From CAYJAD01 sp964371505 (GTDB taxonomy: Bacteria; Desulfobacterota; Desulfovibrionia; Desulfovibrionales; Desulfovibrionaceae), in contig CAYJNG010000012.1 in the NCBI GenBank assembly GCA_964371505.1, positions 1-30,519 on the forward strand: a stretch of 30,519 bases of DNA. Reading direction: 5' to 3'. The position numbers and the translations under genes were made by a program. The notes below the pieces were generated by a model. That model was not told the origin of the DNA and searched no databases. It saw nothing but the letters and a program-made list of their open reading frames with translations. Each line of letters opens with the position of its first letter. Positions within the stretch are counted from its first letter, which is position 1. Shown piece after piece: positions 1 through 6,734 of the stretch.

Positions 1-279
1 TGGCTTGCCACCACGTAAAATAAGCCGTCACTTGCTTACGGCGTCCCCGAAAGGGATATTTGGAGTGAGTGTGCCTTTCTTAAAAACGTGTGAAAACACG
101 TTTTTAAGCATTAACTAGATAAAAGTAGGAAATATACTTTTAAAATCTGACGTTGCAAATGTGCTAGGTGTTGCCTGCATGGCGTATCACAAGCCGGAAT
201 GTACTTCTGGCGTCCTTTTTTTTTAAAGAGTGATAGTAGTGAAAAAACTAATGTGCTTTTTGAATAGTTTAGGGAGAGA
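1..279. other. AT-rich intergenic region at the window edge
   Basis: No gene is supported here. Frame 2 of the + strand is open from the edge to a TAG at 115-117, but it runs straight through a strong hairpin at 79-108, so it is probably not coding to its end; frames 1 and 3 stop at 16-18 and 21-23. A weak hairpin (GCCGT at 24-28 with ACGGC at 38-42) and an 8-bp inverted repeat (TAAAAGTA 120-127 / TACTTTTA 135-142) are visible. The upstream gene, if any, ends outside or at the very edge of the window. Confidence 0.5.
79..108. terminator. Bidirectional rho-independent-type terminator
   Basis: This is a perfect 13-bp inverted repeat with a GAAA tetraloop: left arm 79-91, loop 92-95, right arm 96-108. 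The core ACGTGT/ACACGT is flanked by an A-run on the left and a T-run on the right, so it can act as a terminator in either direction. It probably closes a gene lying left of the window. Confidence 0.7.
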
Positions 280-285
280 ATGCGT

Positions 286-993
286 ATGGTGTCTAAATAC
301 AAAATTTGCTATTTACAAAAGATGTTGTCTAAGCTTGATTCGCTTACGTATAAGGTCGCTGCCGATGAGGTGCACATCCTTTTGCAAGAATTGCATAAGA
401 TAAATACACTTTTAGATTCTCCAAAGTATTCCACCTTTGATGAGCTTATTCGTGACTGCATTATTAGAAAGGGGAGGCAATATCACAAGGTGACCATATC
501 TTGTTGTCACCAAGGTGAGTATCTGCGTGATAGCTTTTGCAATTTGCTCATGCATGGCTATGAACCCATAGATCCTGAAAAGGGACAAGAGCACGTGCTT
601 ATGGGCGTTATGAAGGAAATTTTTGAAGATAATCAAAATTGCTTATCGGGCAATTTTAAAGCAAAACGTAGCGCTATAGAGCAGTTTGAAAGCACAAGTT
701 CACTTTATTACTATACGGATGATTTGTTTACTCCATTGTATTCGCATGCGGGGATGCAGTTGGTGGCAGAAAATGCCACTGTATGCACTAAAAAGCTTAA
801 AAATGGCTGGAGATATTCTTTTGAGCCTCAATATGCCTTTACTTTAGAGCATGTATGTGGCTTTTCCTTTTCGGTAAATTTAGGGCGCTGGATTATGCGC
901 AATGTGAATTTGTTAAAAAAAACAGGCTTGAACCATATGTCGTTATTTTTATGGATGCTCAATAAGAAAGATGATTTTGCTGTAAGAGTTTAG
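286..993 (+). CDS. Hypothetical protein, unrecognised
   Basis: This is an open frame of about 235-237 codons that I do not recognise. Two in-frame ATGs exist at 280 and 286. The GGAG of AGGGAGAG (271-278) sits only 3 nt before 280 but about 9 nt before 286, so 286 is preferred. The protein has no signal peptide or membrane segment. It is basic with scattered Cys, has a helical, leucine-rich N-terminal ~60 residues, and ends in an aromatic-rich half with a Trp-Arg-Tyr stretch around residue 185. It stands alone, flanked by AT-rich DNA without obvious operon partners, and looks more AT-rich than the polyketide cluster. It may be a recently acquired or lineage-specific gene. I see no basis for a function. 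Confidence 0.6.
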   Translation: MVSKYKICYLQKMLSKLDSLTYKVAADEVHILLQELHKINTLLDSPKYSTFDELIRDCIIRKGRQYHKVTISCCHQGEYLRDSFCNLLMHGYEPIDPEKGQEHVLMGVMKEIFEDNQNCLSGNFKAKRSAIEQFESTSSLYYYTDDLFTPLYSHAGMQLVAENATVCTKKLKNGWRYSFEPQYAFTLEHVCGFSFSVNLGRWIMRNVNLLKKTGLNHMSLFLWMLNKKDDFAVRV

Positions 994-1052
994 TCTTTTC
1001 ATTTATGTCTTTGTTTAATACAATGAGCTTTGGCTATGCGGCTATTACCATC

Positions 1053-1174
1053 TTGTTGAAAACTCCATGTTTTGAAAAATGCTCTTAAAAAATCTCTTTT
1101 TATGGCGGTACTATAGGCTCATTAAAAAGTGTAAAATGTTTAAATGGACTATCGAAATTTGAATTTTTCAACAG
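1053..1174. repeat. Imperfect terminal-inverted-repeat-like pair
   Basis: CTTGTTGAAAA near 1052-1062 is matched in inverse by TTTTCAACAGG near 1165-1175 (about 10 of 12 positions over the longer match), roughly 100 bp apart in a non-coding AT-rich stretch. The sequence TTTTTCAACAGGCTG resembles ends of some insertion elements, so this could be a relic or a small non-autonomous element. No transposase is present between the arms, and the match may be chance in AT-rich DNA. Confidence 0.2.
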
Positions 1175-1188
1175 GCTGTTATATACTG
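1159..1188 (+). promoter_or_regulatory. Putative sigma70-type promoter of cysC
   Basis: TTGAAT (1159-1164) and TATACT (1183-1188) are separated by 18 bp and lie about 38 bp before the cysC start codon. They are a fair match to -35/-10 hexamers. The prediction rests on sequence match only. Confidence 0.35.
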
Positions 1189-1226
1189 TTGGGCTTTAAC
1201 TTTTACTTCAACATTGTATAAATACT

Positions 1227-1826
1227 ATGGAAAAACAAAAATATCTTACTTCACCGCGCTCTTTTGTTAATCTTGATATGCGGCAAGCGAAAAATGGTCA
1301 TAAAGGCGCTGTGTTCTGGCTTACAGGGCTTTCTGGTTCGGGTAAATCTACTTTAGCCCATGGGGTAGAGAAGAACCTCTTTCTCCAAAATAAGCACGTT
1401 ATTGTACTTGATGGGGATGTAGTGCGCACTGGCTTATGCGCCGACCTTTCCTTTAGCCCAGAGGGCAGAGCAGAAAATATACGTCGCATTGCCGAAATAA
1501 GCCGTATATTTGCTTTACAGGGCTCCATTTGTTTGTGCGCTTTTATTTCTCCTTCAAAAGCGCATAGAGATGTGGCGCGCTCTATTTTGCAAGGGCTTTT
1601 CCACGAAATATATATTTCATGCCCTGTGGAAGAGTGTGAACGACGTGACGTGAAAGGGTATTATAAGCTGGCAAGAGAAGGGAAAATAAAGAATTATACG
1701 GGTGTTTCTGCTGGTTATGATGTCCCGCAATGTCCTGAACTTATGGTGGAAACACATATGGCTTCGGAAGAGGTGTGCACGCAACTACTGCAGGATTTTA
1801 TTTTGCAAAAAACACAACTTGATTAA
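1227..1826 (+). CDS. cysC: Adenylylsulfate (APS) kinase CysC
   Basis: This cytosolic kinase phosphorylates the 3'-OH of APS with ATP to give PAPS, the sulfate donor for assimilation or sulfotransferases. The 199-residue length is normal for a stand-alone CysC. The P-loop GLSGSGKST is at residues 34-42, followed by the DGD motif, the FSPEGRAENIRR segment and the C-terminal KNYTGV region seen in the family. Two usually conserved spots differ: the ISPYR-type loop reads ISPSK, and RDPKGLYK reads RDVKGYYK. No sulfurylase (cysDN/sat), sulfotransferase or cysQ lies beside it, so its use here is unclear. In a dissimilatory sulfur organism it could feed sulfation rather than assimilation (inference). 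The start has no clear ribosome binding site; ATG 1227 is chosen because it gives the family length. Confidence 0.9.
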   Translation: MEKQKYLTSPRSFVNLDMRQAKNGHKGAVFWLTGLSGSGKSTLAHGVEKNLFLQNKHVIVLDGDVVRTGLCADLSFSPEGRAENIRRIAEISRIFALQGSICLCAFISPSKAHRDVARSILQGLFHEIYISCPVEECERRDVKGYYKLAREGKIKNYTGVSAGYDVPQCPELMVETHMASEEVCTQLLQDFILQKTQLD

Positions 1827-1880
1827 AAAACTACAGTAGGGAAAAACAGCGTGTAGATTAGGTAGTAACAACCAATTGTA

Positions 1881-1899
1881 TTAGTATGGGTCATACTAA
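1881..1899. promoter_or_regulatory. Short palindrome upstream of the DUF547 gene
   Basis: This is a perfect 8-bp inverted repeat, TTAGTATG (1881-1888) and CATACTAA (1892-1899), with a 3-bp spacer, 21 bp before the start codon. It could be an operator or an mRNA hairpin near the GGAG ribosome site (1911-1914). No family of binding protein is suggested by the sequence. Confidence 0.3.
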
Positions 1900-1919
1900 A
1901 GTTATAATGTGGAGATGCT

Positions 1920-2645
1920 ATGAAAAAAATTATGTATGCCTTGTTTGCGTGTATTCTGTTTTTCCAATGTGCTACGCTGCATGCTGCAGATTTACACAAG
2001 GCTTATGATGCTGTTCTTAAAAAACATGTGCAGCAGGGCATGGTAGATTATAAAGGGCTTAAAGCCCAGCGTGCTCCTTTAGACGCTTATTTGCAGCAAA
2101 TGGCCAAAATTTCGAAGCAAGAATTTGACTCTTGGTCAAAGCAAGGGCAGCTAGCGTATCTTATAAATCTGTATAATGCTGCAACACTGCAGCTCATAAT
2201 TAATAACTATCCTCTTGCATCCATTAAGGATATCGGCTCTGTTTTTTCCGGACCATGGAAACAAAAAGTGGTGACGCTTTTTGGTAAGGCCATAAGCCTT
2301 GATACGTTAGAGCATGAAATTATCCGTAAAGATTATGCTGAACCGCGTATTCACTTAGCCTTGGTTTGCGCAGCGCAAAGCTGCCCGCGGTTGCGCTCAG
2401 AAGCTTATACTGGGCAAAACTTAGATAAACAGTTAGACGCACAAGGGTATCAATTTTTTGCTAGTCCTCATGGTCTTAAGGTAGATACGGCTAAAAATAC
2501 CGTATATTTAACCTCCATATTAAAATGGTATAAAGAAGATTTTACATCAGTGCTTGCTTTTGCTGAAAAATATGCCAAGAGAAGTTTTACAGGGTATAAA
2601 GTTGCCTGGCTTCCTTATGATTGGAAGTTAAATGAAAAAAAATAA
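1920..2645 (+). CDS. Secreted DUF547 family protein
   Basis: The 241-residue protein starts with a type I signal peptide (Met-Lys-Lys, hydrophobic core, probable cleavage after LHA at residues 20-22), so it is periplasmic or exported. The rest matches DUF547: the LAYLINLYNAATL segment near residues 79-91 and the ALVCAAQSCPRLR segment near 143-155 are the family's signature blocks. I know of no established biochemical activity for the family; the conserved Cys pair and the Asn/His residues suggest a hydrolase- or transferase-like fold, which is inference. A GGAG site lies 6 nt before the ATG. It is monocistronic, with a terminator hairpin downstream at 2771-2802. There is no evident functional link to cysC upstream. 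Confidence 0.85.
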   Translation: MKKIMYALFACILFFQCATLHAADLHKAYDAVLKKHVQQGMVDYKGLKAQRAPLDAYLQQMAKISKQEFDSWSKQGQLAYLINLYNAATLQLIINNYPLASIKDIGSVFSGPWKQKVVTLFGKAISLDTLEHEIIRKDYAEPRIHLALVCAAQSCPRLRSEAYTGQNLDKQLDAQGYQFFASPHGLKVDTAKNTVYLTSILKWYKEDFTSVLAFAEKYAKRSFTGYKVAWLPYDWKLNEKK

Positions 2646-2770
2646 CTATGTTGCTGCTTGGCGTGCAGTATCCCCCATACAAGCTGCTAAAGTATTCTTT
2701 GGTGCTACGGCTTTTTTAGAAATTTGCTTTAGTGGATAATATTAGGGGAAAATGCGTCTTTTTATAGTGG

Positions 2771-2802
2771 TGGCCTGCCTTTACGCAGGCCATTTGATTT
2801 TT
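2771..2802 (+). terminator. Rho-independent terminator after the DUF547 gene
   Basis: The stem is TGGCCTGC (2771-2778) with GCAGGCCA (2785-2792), a 6-nt loop and a T-rich tail TTTGATTTTT (2793-2802). The GC-rich stem and U tail are typical. It separates the DUF547 gene from the permease gene at 2901. Confidence 0.8.
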
Positions 2803-2900
2803 ACGACGTAATGCCTTAGTGTGAAGTAATAACTTACATTATTTTGCTATTTAGCAATTTTATCTTGTCCATATCTTCCACTTTCTAATAAGGATTCGTT

Positions 2901-4049
2901 ATGAATGCAACCATGGAATATAAATCGTTTATTTGGCTTTTAGTCATTGTGACCTTGGCTTTTTTTGTGCTCATGTTTCCTTTCTTTGGTATCATTTTCT
3001 GGTCCATAGCCATCACCATTATTTTTTCTAGCATGCAGGATTATTTTATTCATCTTACCAAAAGGCCAAATATTGCCACTTTTATGACCTTAATGGTGAC
3101 TATTTTCATTGTGGTGCTTCCTTTTCTATTTATAGCCAGTGAGTTTTTAGAGCAGGGTCTTGCTTTGTATCAGGGGCTTACTTCAGGTAAAATTGATGTA
3201 AATGCGTATTTTGAAAATATAAAAAAATCCTTCCCTGTTATTCAGGAATATATGGATAAAATGAATATCAATCCGGAAGGATTGCAAGGTAAGCTTACGG
3301 AATTTATTATTTTTGCAAGTAAATATATAGGCCAACAGGCCGTGGCCATTGGAGCGGAAACCTTAAATATTATAGCACAAGTGGGCCTTTTGTTGTATAT
3401 TTCCTTTTTTACGCTGCGAGATAAAAAAAATATCGTTCATATTTTACATAAAGCGCTTCCTCTGGGGGACAGGCGTGAGGCCATACTTTTTGAAAAAATA
3501 GCCACGGTAACCAAAGCCACCATAAATGGAAGCTTGGTTGTTGCCATAGTGCAAGGTACGCTTGGTGGAATTATTTTTTGGTTTTTAGATGTGCAAGCCC
3601 CCATTTTGTGGGGCGGCGTTATGACTTTGCTTTCCTTGGTGCCTATGATTGGTGCTGGGCTTGTGTGGGGGCCGGTGGCTGTGTATTTCTTTGCCACAGG
3701 GCACATATCTTCGGCTATTATTCTAACTTTGTTTGGCGTGGGAGTTATTGGCCTTGTAGATAATGTTTTGCGCCCCATTTTGGTGGGACGTGATACTCGT
3801 TTGCCTGACTACTTAGTTTTACTTTCCACCTTGGGTGGTTTTGGGCTACTTGGTATGAATGGTTTTATTATAGGCCCCTTATTGGCCGTACTCTTTATCA
3901 CCTGCTGGGACATTTTTATCCGCGAATACAATATAGAAGAAGATAGAGAACTGAGCCATGGCGAAAGTGAGAGTGCGCCTGTGGTTTTAGTAAAAAATGA
4001 AACGCATGTGGTGCAAATACACGTTACTGAGGAAGAGCCCAAGGCATAA
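2901..4049 (+). CDS. AI-2E family (UPF0118/PF01594) membrane transporter
   Basis: This is an inner-membrane protein of 382 residues with about eight predicted hydrophobic segments, arranged as in the UPF0118 family. Two helices at the N-terminus come first, then one helix near residue 65, a soluble stretch at about 85-145 (amphipathic, containing the NINPEGLQGKL region), then a C-terminal membrane block. That block includes the family-typical VPMIGAGLVWGP segment and a DNVLRPILVGR segment. Members have been linked to autoinducer-2 export, Na+/H+ antiport or other small-molecule efflux; the substrate cannot be told from sequence. The last ~45 residues form an acidic cytoplasmic tail. The ribosome site AAGGA lies about 7-8 nt before ATG 2901. 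It stands alone between terminator hairpins and converges on nrfA. Confidence 0.85.
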   Translation: MNATMEYKSFIWLLVIVTLAFFVLMFPFFGIIFWSIAITIIFSSMQDYFIHLTKRPNIATFMTLMVTIFIVVLPFLFIASEFLEQGLALYQGLTSGKIDVNAYFENIKKSFPVIQEYMDKMNINPEGLQGKLTEFIIFASKYIGQQAVAIGAETLNIIAQVGLLLYISFFTLRDKKNIVHILHKALPLGDRREAILFEKIATVTKATINGSLVVAIVQGTLGGIIFWFLDVQAPILWGGVMTLLSLVPMIGAGLVWGPVAVYFFATGHISSAIILTLFGVGVIGLVDNVLRPILVGRDTRLPDYLVLLSTLGGFGLLGMNGFIIGPLLAVLFITCWDIFIREYNIEEDRELSHGESESAPVVLVKNETHVVQIHVTEEEPKA

Positions 4050-4235
4050 GAACTGATCTTAAGTTCATCGGCATCTGAAGAACGTTCTCAGTATGTTTTT
4101 CGTAAAAAACACATGGCCTTAAGATACTGCTACGGGGATAGCCGTAAATAAATGAGGGCTTATTTGCGTCGTGCAGGCCTTGTTTTGTACCCTTTTGTTG
4201 GGAAATGATGTTTTCAATATACTGTAAAATGGCGA

Positions 4236-4271
4236 GCCCACCCGTGTAGTAGCTACACAGGTGGGCCTTTT
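4236..4271. terminator. Strong hairpin terminator between convergent genes
   Basis: A 14-bp stem pairs 4236-4249 with 4253-4266 around a 3-nt loop. There is one mismatch on the + strand that becomes a G.U pair in a minus-strand transcript. A short T-tail (4267-4271) follows on the + side. It probably ends the permease transcript and may stop read-through from nrfA. Confidence 0.65.
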
Positions 4272-4323
4272 AATGGCTTGTACACATACAAGCTAAAAAA
4301 CACACGGCCGATGGAGGGGGGAG

Positions 4324-4358
4324 AAAGCCACAACCCTCGATCCCAAAGTTGTGGCTTT
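4324..4358. terminator. Hairpin downstream of nrfA
   Basis: AAAGCCACAAC (4324-4334) is perfectly complementary to GTTGTGGCTTT (4348-4358) around a 13-nt loop. On the minus strand the stem is followed by TTTCTCCC, a weak U-tail. It lies about 105 bp past the nrfA stop and is the best candidate for terminating nrfHA. Confidence 0.55.
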
Positions 4359-4464
4359 ATTCGAAGCGGAAGACAGGGGAAATAACTCACCTTGAATAGT
4401 TAAGAAGGATATCCTACTACCCTAAGGGAGGAGAAGAGAGCGCTCCCTTCTCTTGGCGACCGTG

Positions 4465-6006
4465 TTATTTTGCTTCAACTCTTTGTAAGCCATCCCACAC
4501 CATTTCTGCCTGAGGCAGTACGGGGAGAAGCTTTGTCCAAGGATGTTGCTGCAAAAATTCTGCATCTTGTTGTAATTTGCGGCTCAGCTCCTTAATGGGA
4601 GGAACTATGGCCATAATATCACCCGCAAGGGCTTCATTGATACCAAAGTTAGTGGCTTCACCGGCAAGGTCTATGGCCTTTTGGCTATATTCCATGGAAG
4701 ACATAAGCGTATCTAATGCTTTTGCCGGATTGTGGAATCCCACGCTATTTTCTGCGGACACATAGTCCCAGAAAAGTTGACCTTTACGTACCATGTCGCG
4801 AGCTTCTACCATGAGCTTGTCATAGTTAGCGTTTCTTTCACCGCCATAGTCTGCGGCAAGGCGCACAGCTTCATGTGCTTTTACAGAAACTTCTTGTGCC
4901 TGAAGAAGCTGATCAAAGGTCCTTTTTTGCGTGTAGAGCACACGTTCCTTAAGGTACTCTGGGCTCTTATCCGCATGGCACTGACGACAAGCGCTTAAGT
5001 TGGGGTCCTTCAGAGGAGAAGTCCACCAATGGCTAGACATCTTCTTGCCATCTATACGCTCATAGCTCATATGGCAGTCAGCACAAGAAACACCAGCGGC
5101 ACCGTGGGGGCCATCTATCCAAGTTTCGTATTCTGGATGCTGCATTTTAATCATAGGAGCCTTAGAGGCTGCATGAGTCCAGTCTACAAAGGCACCATTT
5201 TGTGCCCCATGGCTTTTGTAATATTGATACATATCTTCGGGGCCAAAGCCATTATCCCAAGGGAAGACGGGCTTGGCAGCTGGGCCGTTATCTTTGTGTG
5301 TAAAATAATATTCTACGTGACACTGTGCACATACAAGAGTACGCATTTCATTACGCGAAATTTTTTCCACATCTTTGCCACTACGCTTGAGCCAATCTTT
5401 TAAAGGCTCAGAATAGAGGCGTAATTCCATGGTTTGCGGGTCATGGCAATTGGCACAACCAATAGTATCGTTATGAGGGTCTAGCTCTTCGCGCAAGGAG
5501 TTGGCGTCCTTACTCCAAAAAGCATCGCCGTCCCTAGCTATCCATTCCATCATTTTGGGCGTTTTACAGTTCCAACAAGTGGCAGGCAGGCCGCCCTTAT
5601 CAGCAAAGCGGTTAATGCGGTCAATATAAGCCACATCTTCAATGCCAAAAGTATGGCCACGCGCTTCGTTGTATTCATAGCTAAAAGGATAGCCTAACCA
5701 AAGGTTCTTTAAGTAGGGCTGTGCGTGTTTAAAGCCCTTGGGTAAAGGAGAAAAATCATCATTTTTTCTGTAATGTACTGACCCTTTGTATTCTGTCATT
5801 ACAGAGTGCTCATTATTTTTTAAATAGGATTCATAATGAGCAGGGAAAACTTCTTTGAAAGCAGAATTTTTAATTTCGTCTTTTTTAAGACCCGTGTCAT
5901 ACGTGGGAGTTTTTAACTCCGTTTCCACATCGCTACAGCCGCCAAGTAAAATAATACCGGCCATAAGAATGAAGGACATACCTAAGTTCAGAAATTTTTT
6001 ATTCAT
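4465..6006 (-). CDS. nrfA: Ammonia-forming cytochrome c nitrite reductase NrfA
   Basis: NrfA reduces nitrite to ammonium with six electrons (EC 1.7.2.2) in the periplasm; it also acts on NO and hydroxylamine. With ATG 6006 the protein has 513 residues. The N-terminus is a lipoprotein-type signal ending LLGGC (Cys24). The catalytic heme site is CWNCK at 144-148, the Lys-ligated form diagnostic of the family. Four CXXCH sites follow at 184-188, 226-230, 308-312 and 340-344. The EYYF tyrosine segment lies directly after the third site, and the HPEYETW segment holds active-site His290. The start at 6006 is chosen over an upstream in-frame ATG (6054) because it gives the signal peptide and has AGGA about 9 nt upstream. 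It overlaps the nrfH end by 8 nt, so the two are co-translated and form the membrane NrfHA complex. Confidence 0.97.
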   Translation of the reverse strand: MNKKFLNLGMSFILMAGIILLGGCSDVETELKTPTYDTGLKKDEIKNSAFKEVFPAHYESYLKNNEHSVMTEYKGSVHYRKNDDFSPLPKGFKHAQPYLKNLWLGYPFSYEYNEARGHTFGIEDVAYIDRINRFADKGGLPATCWNCKTPKMMEWIARDGDAFWSKDANSLREELDPHNDTIGCANCHDPQTMELRLYSEPLKDWLKRSGKDVEKISRNEMRTLVCAQCHVEYYFTHKDNGPAAKPVFPWDNGFGPEDMYQYYKSHGAQNGAFVDWTHAASKAPMIKMQHPEYETWIDGPHGAAGVSCADCHMSYERIDGKKMSSHWWTSPLKDPNLSACRQCHADKSPEYLKERVLYTQKRTFDQLLQAQEVSVKAHEAVRLAADYGGERNANYDKLMVEARDMVRKGQLFWDYVSAENSVGFHNPAKALDTLMSSMEYSQKAIDLAGEATNFGINEALAGDIMAIVPPIKELSRKLQQDAEFLQQHPWTKLLPVLPQAEMVWDGLQRVEAK

Positions 6007-6466
6007 CGGCAACCATCCTTTTGCTGATGGGCTTTTGGTGCATATGCACCACACTACGGTGACAATCTACACAGTAGGGTTTCGCTTCCATGCTTGCGAC
6101 ACCGCTATTGGTCATGGCGTGGCAAGACTTACAGTTTTCATTCACAACATCTTTTGTGGAAAGACCCACATTTAGTGGGACATCATTTCCCTGTAAGTTA
6201 GATACAAAGTCCTTTAAGCCGGCTGCGGCTTTGAAAGGAATTTTTTCCAAAAGGTTGGTAGGGGCGTGACAGCTATTGCAGGATATGTTGGCATGCGTAG
6301 ACATTTTGTGTGTTACTGCTGCTGTGTTCATCACATGGCAGCTAGCACAAAATGGACGCTGATCCGTATACTGCATCGCGATGGCCGCCGCTGCCAATAG
6401 GCCTACACCTATGACAATGCCCACCAATACGAACTTAAGCCACGGCTTGTGGCACGTTGCACCCAT
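5999..6466 (-). CDS. nrfH: Tetraheme quinol dehydrogenase NrfH (NapC/NirT family)
   Basis: NrfH takes electrons from menaquinol and hands them to NrfA at the periplasmic face of the inner membrane. The 155-residue protein has one N-terminal transmembrane helix (about residues 12-31) and four heme-binding sites: CASCH 40-44, CNSCH 63-67, CKSCH 112-116 and CVDCH 132-136. Met46, two residues after the first heme site (CHVM), matches the Met ligand described for heme 1 of Desulfovibrio NrfH. A strong GGAGGAG ribosome site precedes ATG 6466. It is the first gene of the nrfHA operon and is divergent from the sigma54 activator at 6735, which probably controls it. Confidence 0.96.
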   Translation of the reverse strand: MGATCHKPWLKFVLVGIVIGVGLLAAAAIAMQYTDQRPFCASCHVMNTAAVTHKMSTHANISCNSCHAPTNLLEKIPFKAAAGLKDFVSNLQGNDVPLNVGLSTKDVVNENCKSCHAMTNSGVASMEAKPYCVDCHRSVVHMHQKPISKRMVADE

Positions 6467-6734
6467 AGCTCCTCCTTGATAGGTGTTGCAAAAACAGAAC
6501 TCATCCTACTCGCAATACTACAAAAACCATGCCGTATTTTTCATGTATTACTATCAAAAAATACAATGTGTTTTTCATGGCTTACACAAATGTATTTTTA
6601 TGGGATTTTGTGTACGGCAATATAGTCATAAAAATATGACAAATTTTCATATTTACATGACAGGTGAAAAAAAGTGGTTATTTTTTGAATAAGTGCTAAG
6701 ATACCATATCATTTTCTAGGAGTGTAAAACACCT
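6467..6734. promoter_or_regulatory. Divergent nrfH / activator control region with repeated motif
   Basis: This AT-rich spacer carries three directly repeated copies of GTATTTTTCATG-like sequence: 6534-6545, 6568-6579 (GTGTTTTTCATG) and 6592-6602 (GTATTTTTATG). A perfect palindrome GTCATA-AAAA-TATGAC lies at 6625-6640. The copies lie roughly 70-135 bp before the nrfH start, where enhancer sites of a sigma54 activator would be expected. I found no convincing GG-N10-GC (-24/-12) element on either strand. GTGT-AAA-ACAC (6722-6732) sits between the AGGAG (6718-6722) and start codon of the activator. Assignment as NrfR sites is inference. Confidence 0.5.

Larger units (their letters stand above)
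4050..4464. other. Convergent intergenic region with several hairpins
   Basis: This 415-bp gap lies between the convergent permease and nrfA genes and holds no supported gene. It contains the strong hairpin at 4236-4271, the hairpin at 4324-4358 and an 11-bp inverted repeat 4431-4452 just beyond the nrfA stop with one G.U-type mismatch and no U-tail. A short hairpin with arms TGTTTTT/AAAAACA also lies near 4095-4115. I see no RNA gene or promoter. Confidence 0.6.

Noticed and set aside
1217..1222. TATAAA right before the cysC start as a -10 element
   Set aside because: No -35 at normal spacing, and it would give a leaderless transcript; the upstream pair 1159-1188 is better.
5855..6175. 106-codon + strand open frame opposite nrfH/nrfA
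   Set aside because: It lies fully opposite the heme-motif-bearing genes and has no independent support.
6450..6460. TGGCACGTTGC, resembling a sigma54 -24/-12 element
   Set aside because: The gap between GG and GC is 6 instead of 10 bases, it lies inside nrfH, and on the wrong strand for nrfHA.
6685..6712. TTGAAT-N16-TATCAT as promoter of the sigma54 activator
   Set aside because: The predicted start would fall within the ribosome site of the gene, leaving no workable leader.
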